Source of the DNA: Phymatolithon calcareum
Lineage: Eukaryota > Rhodophyta > Florideophyceae > Hapalidiales
DNA length: 64,000 nucleotides
Assembly (NCBI GenBank): GCA_977006965.1
Contig: OZ345355.1
Span: 2,666,001 to 2,730,000 of the forward strand
Direction: 5' to 3'
The position numbers and the translations under genes were made by a program. Each line of letters begins with the position of its first letter. The stretch's first letter is position 1. The notes beneath the pieces were generated by a model. It saw only the letters and a list, made by a program, of their open reading frames with translations, had not been told where the DNA came from and ran no database searches. Below, in pieces: positions 45,001-53,643 of this stretch.

Positions 45001-45156
45001 AGAAGGCCATCATTGGGGATCACAATCGCGGAGGACAGCTTGAGAAACCGGCGGGCTTCTCTTCGCAGCGTGGCCTCCACGGACACGTGACGGCCGGCAT
45101 CACGGAAAAAAGTGGCTTCCACAGGTGCCACCCTCACTAGGGCGGTTCTAATCTAC

Positions 45157-45605
45157 GCGGGTTGGTAACCCACAAACACGAGAGCCACCGCCGACAGCAG
45201 GAATGGATTGAAAAGGAAGAAGAAAAAGAGAGAAAAATTGCCGTCGATACTAAGGAGAAAGTAAGCCCTGTACTCCAAATTCGATCCAGAAAACACCGAC
45301 TCCTAGCAGTCAAGTGGTTCTTTGGCCGCTTCCCACCACGAATAGCAGAGTCTTACATTGAACATTTCAACGAGGTCGCGGAAGAGAATCTGATAACTCT
45401 AAAACGAAATTTAACAAATCCAAGAGCAGAAGAATCTTGGGAAGGAGGGACGAAAACGGCGATTGACAAACTTCTGGCCTTGGAAATCCATATGATAGAA
45501 GAAATGATAGTGTAATGTGACCTGATTGGGTAATGAGGTGGCTCTGTTGTTTGTGAATACCGGCGTTGAGGGTTTCTAAAATAAATACCTACAATTTCCC
45601 CCTCT
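45157..45605 (+). pseudogene. LINE family B ORF2 C-terminus and 3' UTR
   Basis: The open frame to TAA at 45513 reads LVTHKHESHRRQQEWIEKEE (nearly identical to 15428-15490) and goes on to the part missing there: KIAVDTKEKVSPVLQIR, SRKHRLLAVKWFFGRFPP and EIHMIEEMIV. The 3' UTR GAGGGTTTCTAAAATAAATACC matches the 43078 mini-LINE. 5'-truncated. Confidence 0.85.
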
Positions 45606-46083
45606 TATTTCTGGTATTCTATCTGAGCCCCTAGCATGTATTCGGTTGTTTTTGATAGCTCTTCGTATCAGTTTGCGAGTCATCGCTTCTTCTTTCGATA
45701 CAGGTCTTCTTCATTCTACATACTCTCGACGCGACTGATACCTCCTCTTGCTCTTGCGTTTCAGTATTCTGCTGAGGCTAGTCGTGACCTGGTGCCGAGA
45801 TTGGCCGTTTATGTCCTACACGAACGTGTGGTATTGACAGTTCTTGGCTTTCCGGCCTGGGGCCCTCATTTCGTTCTGGAATTTGATGTAGGTTGACATG
45901 TCGTCTGGATTCTTGGTTCGTACCGCATTCCGGTATAATCTGGTTTATTCTTTTGCCTTACTGTCAAGCGGTCGCGTCCAGCACGGCTTGCATCGGCGCG
46001 GGCGCATCTGGTTATTTCTCCTAGTTGCCGGTGATAACCTGTACATGTCGGTGTCGGGCGTTTTAGTCACTAATCAACACTGA
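45606..46083 (-). pseudogene. LINE family B-like ORF2 linker plus C-terminal end, internally deleted
   Basis: Reading leftwards from about 46040: CKPCWTRPLDSKAKE, a stop, TRLYRNAVRTKNPDDM, TYIKFQNEMRA, LSRILKRKSKRR. These align with the linker of the family B ORF2 (RFKPFWTRNLDRMAKERTRLYRKA, KKFRNEMRA, LSKILRCKRKRR; 13720-13980). It jumps straight to the ORF2 end YEELSKTTEYMLGAQIEY. The RT is deleted. It abuts the previous fragment tail to tail. Confidence 0.7.
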
Positions 46084-46699
46084 TTTACACCTTCCATTCA
46101 CGTCTATGGATTGGATTGGATTTCTGTTTAATTGAAGATCCCTTTGTCAATTATCATTGCACCTGAGAGACGTCTCGTTGCGCTACAATCCTTCTCTTAC
46201 GCTGCGCGTCTATGGATGCCAGTGAAGAAATGTGTAGTAACTCAACATTTAATTCCAGTTTCGGCGGCGATTAGTCTCTCTCTGTCTTTTACGTCGCGTG
46301 GCGGTACGTTAGTTTTTCCGGCGCATCCTTCCGGATCGCAATCACGACGCCGCTTCTCGCTTCAGAGCTTGGGGAATATCTGCGAGTATTGCATACCTGC
46401 CGATAGCGCATACGCAAAATTGGTCCCTCTTCTTCCATGCAGGGACATACAGGAATTCACTGCACCAAAGAGCAGTATCTCTGGGCCTTTGTCGATACCT
46501 GGCGAGATCGCTGGCAGTATTTCGATGGGCCCTTGCAACACATTGTCCCACGGTGGAGGCGCACGTTTTTCCTCACGCTTGGTTGTGTTTCCAGCGACCC
46601 TGCAGTTGTTTCTCGTCCATTTGCGTACCTTAGGTCCGTCGTGTATTAACCAGTCGGGTAAATACCCACTTCTGCTCCAAGGCGCCTTGGGAGACTCTA
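46084..46699. other. upstream part of a possible membrane-protein gene, unassigned
   Basis: A long plus frame starts at 46132 and runs into the membrane-protein frame, but its first 200 codons are Ser/Leu-rich and look non-coding. Another frame (46437-46649) reads EQYLWAFVDTWRDRWQYFDG. I cannot place an exon here. Confidence 0.3.
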
Positions 46700-47095
46700 T
46701 CCTGGATCAGAGCAAAGGACAAGTTGTCGGCGTTGAGGTACATTCTGTACCGGACGTTCCAATGTCCGCCGATGGCGCACCAGGTCAGGCGAATGGGACT
46801 CCAGGGCCGCCGATGTATACTGTCATGCGCGGCTCTCACATCCCTCGTCGTTATACGGGCTCAGATATGATCGACGACAAAAAACCGTGGTTGATATTTC
46901 TCGGAGGATTTTTTGCAGGAATCTTGCTTGGAGTTTTTGCGGTTCTCCCTTTGCTTTTCAGCATGAGCTTTGAGCACTTTCCACGCAAGAGAAAATTTTA
47001 CCTGGTTGGATGCGTCACAGGCGGTGCCATTTAACTTGCTTTCTTTATCATTTTCTGGGTGCTGACTAGCAGGGGCACCCAAAACTAGCTCTTAT
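46700..47095 (+). pseudogene. two-helix membrane protein, in-frame TAA between helices
   Basis: In the frame ending at 47034, the last hundred residues look like a real protein. A Gly/Pro-rich segment (SADGAPGQANGTPGPP) leads to MIDDKKPWLIFLGGFFAGIL, a long hydrophobic helix with a glycine pattern, then a basic loop (PRKRKFYLVGCV) and GGAI before TAA at 47032-47034. Past this stop the same frame continues LAFFIIFWVLTSRG to a TAG at 47090-47092. This makes a second helix of the kind expected for a helical hairpin. Either the gene is broken or a short intron removes the stop. The family is unknown. Confidence 0.4.
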
Positions 47096-47099
47096 TAAG

Positions 47100-47602
47100 A
47101 CATTTAGGCTCGTCGACGAAACTGCAGTGGACCAATCTTTTCAAGACTACTGTCTACAGTACGGATGCTTATTCCATTCAGGTCCTGAAGGATTCGATGC
47201 TCAGTATCTTTATGGCTGTCATTGCCCATCGCGTCTATATCTAAGTAGAAAGAATAAACATGATTAAACTAAACTTTATTTTAGAAATTCAGGTTCTAGC
47301 AAAGCACGGAAACAGTGTTCTGGGGTAGTTTATTCACCCTGTGTGTGCGACACGAATCGGTGGTAGACCTGAACCTACTGCACCAACGGAAATTCATTGT
47401 TCTGTAGAAATAACGTCAAGACGAGGAAAATCGACCTCCGAACTCCAAGTCAATCTTGGTGCTATACAGGCCTTGGGAGCAATATACTGCAATAGCAATA
47501 AACTGCAATATACTAGTATTTCAATATTATTCCTTGATCTGTTTCTATTGGAAAACGTATTGGTAAGCGGCAGAGTTGTAGATCTATTCATTGCTCAGCG
47601 TG
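47100..47602. other. left flank of the gypsy insertion
   Basis: Short frame 47341-47685 without motifs. It is host-side DNA continuous with 52716 onward before the gypsy insertion, perhaps the 5' part of the hAT element. Confidence 0.35.
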
Positions 47603-47606
47603 ATAC

Positions 47607-47793
47607 TGTAGACACGCAATGCTGCACGAGAGTAATTAGGAACAATTACATTCTCTGTGATATCATAACGCCCCTGCCCATTTGAAGCGGCGATCCTGAT
47701 TGCACCTTAGACTGGGCATCTCATCATCGCATCACAGAGAATCACCCATTTCAAGATAAACCTTACCTTCTCTTTTCACTCACAGTGATTACA
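47607..47793 (+). repeat. 5' LTR (187 bp)
   Basis: Begins TGTAGACACG and ends GTGATTACA, identical to 52525-52711 at every position I compared. It contains a 12-bp inverted repeat ATTCTCTGTGAT (47650-47661) / ATCACAGAGAAT (47731-47742). No canonical TATA box stands out. Confidence 0.96.
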
Positions 47794-47849
47794 GAAATTT
47801 CTTTCCTGCAGGAGAATGTTAGAGTGTTAAGACGAAGATTGTTCAAGAA

Positions 47850-50800
47850 ATGGATGACCATCGAACCATGGGAAGCGGAAGTATTTCGTCGGCGCAACCT
47901 TCCGATCGGCAACCAACCGCCGCGCTGTTCCAACCCGTGAGCCACCCGATTTTGCGGAGTCTCGACCCAAGAGTTGTAACAAGGTTTTTGAAGGAGAGGA
48001 AGCGGTACGAAGATGAGGTCAACGAGAAGAAGAAGGAAGTCCCGGCGATGACGGTGGCATCTTACAAGGTGTCTATCGACAGGAGTCTTCTCGAGTCTAT
48101 GTTCTTCCTTGGGAAGTTCAATGACATATCAAGAGCTAAGACAGCTGAAGCTCTGACATCAAACGATATTCAAAAGTTTATTGAAGGTTTGGTGCAAAAG
48201 AATGAAGACGACCAGGTACACCCGGAAATCATAGAGAAGGCTCTACTCGGCCTTCGAATGCCAATGCACGTCGTACAAGCAGAGGCGAGGATTCTGGAGT
48301 TTGCTACAGATTTCTTTTCAAGATTAGAAGAAGCTGGGTACCCGAACTTCAAGCAAAACAATCCGAAGAAAACCATAGCCCTAATGCAGGATAAGGTTTT
48401 TCCAACAAATTTGAAGAAGGTAATGGAAAGGCACCTCGAATATCAGCAAGGATTGAAGCAGGACCTCAGAGCCTATATCAATTTACTGTGCAAGGAAGCT
48501 GAGATATGCCAAAGGGCAGAAGGCATGCGCCCCAAGGTTACAAACTCAACACCGAAGAAGACGCAAAAATCTGAATTTCAAGTGGACACGAAACCAAAGA
48601 AGTGGATTCCAATGTGTCTTAATCCCCCATGTGAGGCCAAAGGAAAAAGGCACTTCCTACGCGACTGCGAAGATTGCGAAGAAGGCGAGAAGAAACGGCT
48701 ACAGGAGGAATACAAGAAGAAGAAAACGAAACAGAAAGGCGCGAAGAAAGTGTCGAGCCGAAACAGTGACGCATATCCAACAAATACCACACTCATCAAG
48801 GCAAGATTTGGGGGAGTGGAATCAAGACTGATATGCGCGGATGCGGGTTCAGATATCAATCTGATGCCTCCGGACCTTTACGCAACGTTAATGGAAACCG
48901 GGGCCCGAATCGAAACGAAGACGTTCCAGAATGAACGCAAATATGGATTGGCAGCAGCAATCAATTCAGAGAACAAACCTATCTATATCTCCTGCAATAA
49001 GGAGGTGAAGGTTACAACAGAGCTCTTCATCCGTCATGCAAAAACGCTCACAATACGAGAATTGGTGTGGCAGGTTGCAGACCAAGAGGTTAAAGAGCCC
49101 CTACTCGGACGACCAATACTAGAAGCACTTGGACTAGACACAAAAAGCGTCCTTGAAGCAGCATGCGATCGATATGAAGGTGTTGTGCAAGCTAATCATC
49201 TCATCAATGAAAAGCAGTATCGTGAAGGAACTATTGCCAGAATCATGTCAGATGGAGTATATCATTCCGATAAGGCCGCTTATGATTACGATGACGGATC
49301 TGACAGCGATGAAGACTGGTTGGACTTGGGTACCGATACCAAGGAGGAGATGGACGAAGCTCTGGCAAAAATGATGACTAAAGCAGCGGAAGAAGGACTG
49401 TCAAAATCTGGACAGGAAACGTTACGCGAGATGCTAGAAACGTATCGAGATGTTTTCAGATTACGCCTTGGAAATGACCCGCCCGCTAGGGTCGAACCGA
49501 TGAGAGTCGTATTGAAGCCCGGCATCACACCAGTGATATGCAAGCCGAGGCGATACACGGCCGACCAACGCGATTTCATGTCCAAGTATATGTCCAAGTT
49601 AGAGGAGTATGGGTTTATTGCGCCTAACTCAAACGCCACGTGGGCCGCAGCACCACTATTGGTACCGAAAGCACCACCAGCGAATTATCGAATGACGTTC
49701 GATTTAACCCCGGCGAATGCAAGGACTGTACCTGTGTCATGGCCAATGCCGAATATTGATGCAGAACTCATGGATGTCGCTGGTAGCAAGTTCTTTGCTA
49801 CGATGGACTTTTGCAGTGGGTACTGGCAACTACCCCTGGACGAAGAAGGTCAGAATGCGCACAGTTTCCACACGCCATTTGGGATATTCAAGCCATTACG
49901 GACATTGCAAGGTGCGATGAACAGCGGAGCGAATTTTCAATCCCGAGTCGAACCGTGCTTTGTGACCCTGCGAGAATTTTTGAAGGCTTGGCTTGACGAT
50001 TTTCTTTTTCACGCAAAAACAGAACCAAGTCTTTTAATGGCATTGAGAGAATGTCTCAAGATTTGTGAAGAGAGACAACTGAAAATCAGCGCAAGGAAGT
50101 CTGTGCTATTCACTAAGCAAGTACGTTGGTGTGGCCGACTGATTGATGAACATGGGATACAATGTGATCCCCGGAGACTCAGTGGTCTCAAAGAGATACA
50201 TATGCCCAAGAATGCAGCAGAGCTATGCCAATACTTACACTGCGTCCAGTGGATGGCTTCAAGTATACCTGATTTCGCACACCGAAGTGAAGCGCTACGA
50301 AGCGTTCTGGAAACTGCTTACGACAAAGCGGGGTCGCGCAAGAAGAAAGCGATTCAAAACTTTTCGTTGGACAGCCTCGGGTGGGGACCAGAACACGAAG
50401 AGTCATTCAAGTCGCTGCAAGAAACTCTCCGAAATGCGGTAAAGCTATCACACCGAGACTATAGCAAAGCGATCTGTATATTTACGGATGCCTCGGATGC
50501 GCATTGGGCCGCCGTGGTTACGCAATGCGATGAGAGCGAACTGGCAAAGGACATAATGCAGCAAAAGCATGAGCCGCTGGCATTTCTTAGTTCATCTTTC
50601 AAGAGAGCACAAGAAAGATGGAGCACATTCGAGAAGGAAGCCTATGCCATTTTGAAGTGCTTCCGGAAGCTCGACTACATGCTCGCAGGGGAAACAAGCA
50701 TCCACCTATACACTGATCATAGGAACCTGCTATTTGCATTTCATCCGATGGTAATGGTACCAACGATTGGCAGCCACGTGATCAGCAAGGTTCAAAGATG

Positions 50801-52499
50801 GGCCGTGTACTTATCGGCGTTCTCGTACACAATTGATCATGTGGAAGGCGAGCGAAACGTTATGCCTGATATTATGTCACGATGGCTATCTGGGTATAGA
50901 GGCAAGAAAGGCATGAGCCGCAGGGTTTCTGAAACATCGATGGAAAACGACATCGTGGAATCACCTTTCAGCGAAGATTTTGCGTGGCCAACAACACGTA
51001 TGATCATCGCGGAACAGAAGAAACATGAAAAATCAAGGCCGGCAACAGCGGAAAAGAAGGAAGGGGATCTGTACTACCTAAGCAAACAAGTTTGGATCCC
51101 GGATGAATCAATCGAACTCCAGCTGAAGGCCCTGACTGTAGCACATTGCGGTGCAGGTGGACACAGAGGATTCGAATCAACAAGCAGCGCTTTGAAAGAG
51201 AAGTTTTTTTGGGGCTCAATTGTTATCGATTGCAAGGAGTTCGTGAAAAAGTGCATTCACTGCATCATATCGAAAAGCGGTACCAAGATCCCACGCCCAC
51301 TTTCATCGGTATTACACGGAAATGCGCCCAACGAAGTAATACATTTCGATTTTTTGTATATGGGTCCAAGTACTACCGGGCACAAATACATTTTCGTCAT
51401 CAAGGACGATTTGTCGTCTTATGTATGGCTTTGTCCATCCGTCGCTGCAAATGGGGACACAGCAGCTGAAGAACTGGCACGCTGGATGCGCACATTCACT
51501 GTTATGAACAACTGGGTATCGGATCAAGGATCGCATTTCAAGAACGTTTTGATGGAAAATCTCGCTGATATCCACAAAATCAGACACTCATTCACGGTAG
51601 CATACTCCCCGTGGGTAAACGGAACCGTTGAAAGAGTAATGCGAACTGTGCTTGCAGCTTGCAACGCTCTTTTGTCCGAATTGAAACTCGCGCCCCAGGA
51701 TTGGACTGCGGTGACAGGCATGTTGATGACCGTTATCAACGAATGTCCCCTCAAGAGGCTGGGATCGAACACCGATGTAACATACAGAAGTCCGCTTCAA
51801 GTCATGACTGGTATCAAGCCAATGCGTACACAACTATTCATTGGCTGCGAGGCACATAATGGGAAGATGAGAAGCATTGAAAAGGCAAGGGCTATGCAAT
51901 TACTCGAGATTAACACGCTTCAGTCTTCAATCGAGAACATGCACAAAGATGTCGCGGAAAAGGTCAGCAAGAATCGGTTGAAGCAAATCAAGCAACACAA
52001 CAAAAACACCAACATAGTAAGTCACCAATTTCAATTAGGTGACTTTGTGGTTGCACGCGTTCCGGACGGCAAGAAGAAGAAGCACAAACTGCAGTTCAAA
52101 TGGATCGGTCCTAAGCGAGTGACTGCAATCGTCAGCGAATTGGTCTACGATGTAACAAGCATAGTGGATGGGAAAACGGATCGGGTCCATGCCAGCAGAA
52201 TGCAATTGTACCGTGCTGATGTCGATGGAAATAAGGCAAGCAATGAGCTGACGAAACAAGCAGAACACTCCGAGACTAAGTACGAGATAATCGAAAGACT
52301 CGTGGATATAGGAGAAGCACCAGATGGAGTCTTCGTACAAGTTCAGTGGTCAGGTTTGCCGGACAGAAGTGATTGGACGTGGCAGAAAATAGAAGAACTT
52401 CATGAAGATGTACCCGACGAGCTTGCAGCATTTTTGTCCAACACACGCAAGAAAAAGCTGGCGAAAAAGGCCAAGCAAACATTGCGCATCAATGATTAA
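47850..52499 (+). CDS. gypsy Gag-Pol polyprotein with chromodomain, 1549 aa
   Basis: One uninterrupted frame with no Gag/Pol shift. Residues 1-230 are Gag-like helices. A zinc knuckle of unusual spacing, CX4CX6HX4C, is at 256-273. Protease DAGSD is at 331. RT is at about 560-730, with D653 (ATMDFCSG) and LDDF at 715-718 in place of YxDD. RNase H has TDASD at 880, E930 and TDH at 956. Integrase has H1099, H1105, C1135, C1138, then D1167, D1225, E1261 (DD35E). A chromodomain follows at about 1477-1530 (KYEIIERLVDI, VQWSGLPDRSDWTW, ending ELAAFL), which in this superfamily steers integration to marked chromatin. Start ATG 47850 lies 57 bases after the LTR. Stop TAA 52497. All key residues are present, so it may be functional. 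It copies element RNA in particles and integrates the DNA. Confidence 0.95.
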   Translation: MDDHRTMGSGSISSAQPSDRQPTAALFQPVSHPILRSLDPRVVTRFLKERKRYEDEVNEKKKEVPAMTVASYKVSIDRSLLESMFFLGKFNDISRAKTAEALTSNDIQKFIEGLVQKNEDDQVHPEIIEKALLGLRMPMHVVQAEARILEFATDFFSRLEEAGYPNFKQNNPKKTIALMQDKVFPTNLKKVMERHLEYQQGLKQDLRAYINLLCKEAEICQRAEGMRPKVTNSTPKKTQKSEFQVDTKPKKWIPMCLNPPCEAKGKRHFLRDCEDCEEGEKKRLQEEYKKKKTKQKGAKKVSSRNSDAYPTNTTLIKARFGGVESRLICADAGSDINLMPPDLYATLMETGARIETKTFQNERKYGLAAAINSENKPIYISCNKEVKVTTELFIRHAKTLTIRELVWQVADQEVKEPLLGRPILEALGLDTKSVLEAACDRYEGVVQANHLINEKQYREGTIARIMSDGVYHSDKAAYDYDDGSDSDEDWLDLGTDTKEEMDEALAKMMTKAAEEGLSKSGQETLREMLETYRDVFRLRLGNDPPARVEPMRVVLKPGITPVICKPRRYTADQRDFMSKYMSKLEEYGFIAPNSNATWAAAPLLVPKAPPANYRMTFDLTPANARTVPVSWPMPNIDAELMDVAGSKFFATMDFCSGYWQLPLDEEGQNAHSFHTPFGIFKPLRTLQGAMNSGANFQSRVEPCFVTLREFLKAWLDDFLFHAKTEPSLLMALRECLKICEERQLKISARKSVLFTKQVRWCGRLIDEHGIQCDPRRLSGLKEIHMPKNAAELCQYLHCVQWMASSIPDFAHRSEALRSVLETAYDKAGSRKKKAIQNFSLDSLGWGPEHEESFKSLQETLRNAVKLSHRDYSKAICIFTDASDAHWAAVVTQCDESELAKDIMQQKHEPLAFLSSSFKRAQERWSTFEKEAYAILKCFRKLDYMLAGETSIHLYTDHRNLLFAFHPMVMVPTIGSHVISKVQRWAVYLSAFSYTIDHVEGERNVMPDIMSRWLSGYRGKKGMSRRVSETSMENDIVESPFSEDFAWPTTRMIIAEQKKHEKSRPATAEKKEGDLYYLSKQVWIPDESIELQLKALTVAHCGAGGHRGFESTSSALKEKFFWGSIVIDCKEFVKKCIHCIISKSGTKIPRPLSSVLHGNAPNEVIHFDFLYMGPSTTGHKYIFVIKDDLSSYVWLCPSVAANGDTAAEELARWMRTFTVMNNWVSDQGSHFKNVLMENLADIHKIRHSFTVAYSPWVNGTVERVMRTVLAACNALLSELKLAPQDWTAVTGMLMTVINECPLKRLGSNTDVTYRSPLQVMTGIKPMRTQLFIGCEAHNGKMRSIEKARAMQLLEINTLQSSIENMHKDVAEKVSKNRLKQIKQHNKNTNIVSHQFQLGDFVVARVPDGKKKKHKLQFKWIGPKRVTAIVSELVYDVTSIVDGKTDRVHASRMQLYRADVDGNKASNELTKQAEHSETKYEIIERLVDIGEAPDGVFVQVQWSGLPDRSDWTWQKIEELHEDVPDELAAFLSNTRKKKLAKKAKQTLRIND

Positions 52500-52500
52500 T

Positions 52501-52515
52501 ACACTCTTCGAGTGT
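52501..52515. other. small hairpin after the gypsy stop codon
   Basis: ACACTC-TTC-GAGTGT directly follows the polyprotein stop and precedes the polypurine-like ATGGGG. Confidence 0.6.
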
Positions 52516-52524
52516 ATGGGGCAC

Positions 52525-52711
52525 TGTAGACACGCAATGCTGCACGAGAGTAATTAGGAACAATTACATTCTCTGTGATATCATAACGCCCCTGCCCATT
52601 TGAAGCGGCGATCCTGATTGCACCTTAGACTGGGCATCTCATCATCGCATCACAGAGAATCACCCATTTCAAGATAAACCTTACCTTCTCTTTTCACTCA
52701 CAGTGATTACA
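52525..52711 (+). repeat. 3' LTR (187 bp)
   Basis: Identical to the 5' LTR. Followed by ATAC, the target duplication. Confidence 0.96.
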
Positions 52712-52852
52712 ATACGTAAAACGTCTTCCCAGACAGGCTATTAATGTGGAGGATAGTGTCATGTTTCTACGCTATCGTTCTGCTCAAGTCAGAGAGTCAA
52801 CATTTTCTTTGCTCTATCGTGACCACGCGTTTTGAGTCTCTCATTTGCGAAG

Positions 52853-53403
52853 ATGGTAGGCAAATCGAAACCAGCGTGCATTGTCAAGACTCTCATGACA
52901 AAACGCAATGATACTGTCAAGGACATACCGTCTCGGAAAGGCGAAGAATTCACCCGGCGCGATATACCCTGTTTGGTCTCTTCCTGCCCCCGCGGAAGTT
53001 ATTGCAAAAACTCCGTACCCACAGTATCGTTCGAGAAAGGCACCGGGTGGAGGAACCCGTACTCGCACGTGTTATCGTGCGTTGCAGGTGGAGATGAGAA
53101 CAAATTGTTCGAGATGTATCGCACGTGCGTGAAAGACGAAACGAACCGGGATAGTACTCGACACATTTCCTCGTACTTCGAGTCAACACTATCTACTACT
53201 GCACGCGAAAAGGCCATGTACCAGTACATTGATGTCATCATCTCTTTTTCTCTACAAATATCTTACGTTGAGAACCCGCGCTTTCGTGACTTCAGTAAGG
53301 TGGATGAGAAGATTTCTATCAAAGCATTTCGGGATACGGTTTTTAAGTTGGTGGAACTGGTCGAAATTTGCGTGAGGAATGACCTCAAAAACACTCGTGG
53401 TGC
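52853..53403 (+). pseudogene. hAT-type transposase, N-terminal part, interrupted by a LINE
   Basis: ATG 52853 opens a frame of 184 codons up to the LINE insertion point. An N-terminal basic part is followed by a BED-like zinc-finger block (IPCLVSSCPRGSYC and GTGWRNPYSHVLSCVAGGDE). A helical region then reads FSLQISYVENPRFRDFSKVD and KLVELVEICVRNDLKNTRGA. The order RNPYxHxxxC - ENPxFRxFSK - ELVE - GxxGAxMxDxWT is typical of hAT transposases in oomycetes and perkinsids. The frame resumes after the LINE at 58439 with VMHDAWTKNG. Either a transposon copy or a host-adopted gene, now disrupted. Confidence 0.75.
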
Positions 53404-53643
53404 TTTTTTTTTTTTTGAATTTTGAATTTATTAAACGCCCTCAGAAACACTCATAAGACTGTAAGGGAGATGCGTTTCAGATGCTACTACCTTGGTAGCT
53501 CCGTTAAAGTCCGCAAAAGCTCGTTGATATCGTCGTAGCCCTAGCTGCAAAAACCCTCCTCCAGAGAAGGTGGAGGGAAAAGCTTAGAGTCCACTTGTCC
53601 TGTTCGTAGGAATCTCAGTGTCGCCGTTCTATTTTGTCTTGGT
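53404..53643 (-). other. LINE family A 3' UTR, poly(A) signal and tail
   Basis: Contains CCCTCCACCTTCTC / GGAGGAGGG, which can pair as a stem, GGAGCTACCAAGGTAGTAG, the end AATAAATTCAAAATTC and 13 A. The same sequence is at 42752-42973 on plus. Confidence 0.9.

Larger units (their letters stand above)
47607..52711 (+). mobile_element. full-length Ty3/gypsy LTR retrotransposon, 5105 bp
   Basis: Two identical 187-bp LTRs (TGTAGACACG...GTGATTACA) enclose one polyprotein gene. The 4-bp target duplication ATAC flanks the element at 47603-47606 and 52712-52715. The domain order PR-RT-RNaseH-IN plus a C-terminal chromodomain marks it as Ty3/gypsy, chromovirus-like. The start of the internal region (GAAATTTCTTTCC...) is not a standard TGG tRNA primer site, so priming is unclear. 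A G-rich ATGGGGCAC precedes the 3' LTR as a short polypurine tract. No env-like gene. Identical LTRs and an intact frame imply a recent, possibly active insertion. Confidence 0.96.

Noticed and set aside
44547-45140. 197-codon open frame with RGG-like repeats
   Set aside because: The peptide only mirrors the G-rich DNA repeat, and the C-terminal end has no conserved feature.
45636-45896. Plus-strand open frame of 86 codons
   Set aside because: It is the antisense of a minus-strand family B linker fragment.
53404-53425. Phe-rich end of the 52832-53425 open frame
   Set aside because: It is the LINE poly(A) read on the other strand.
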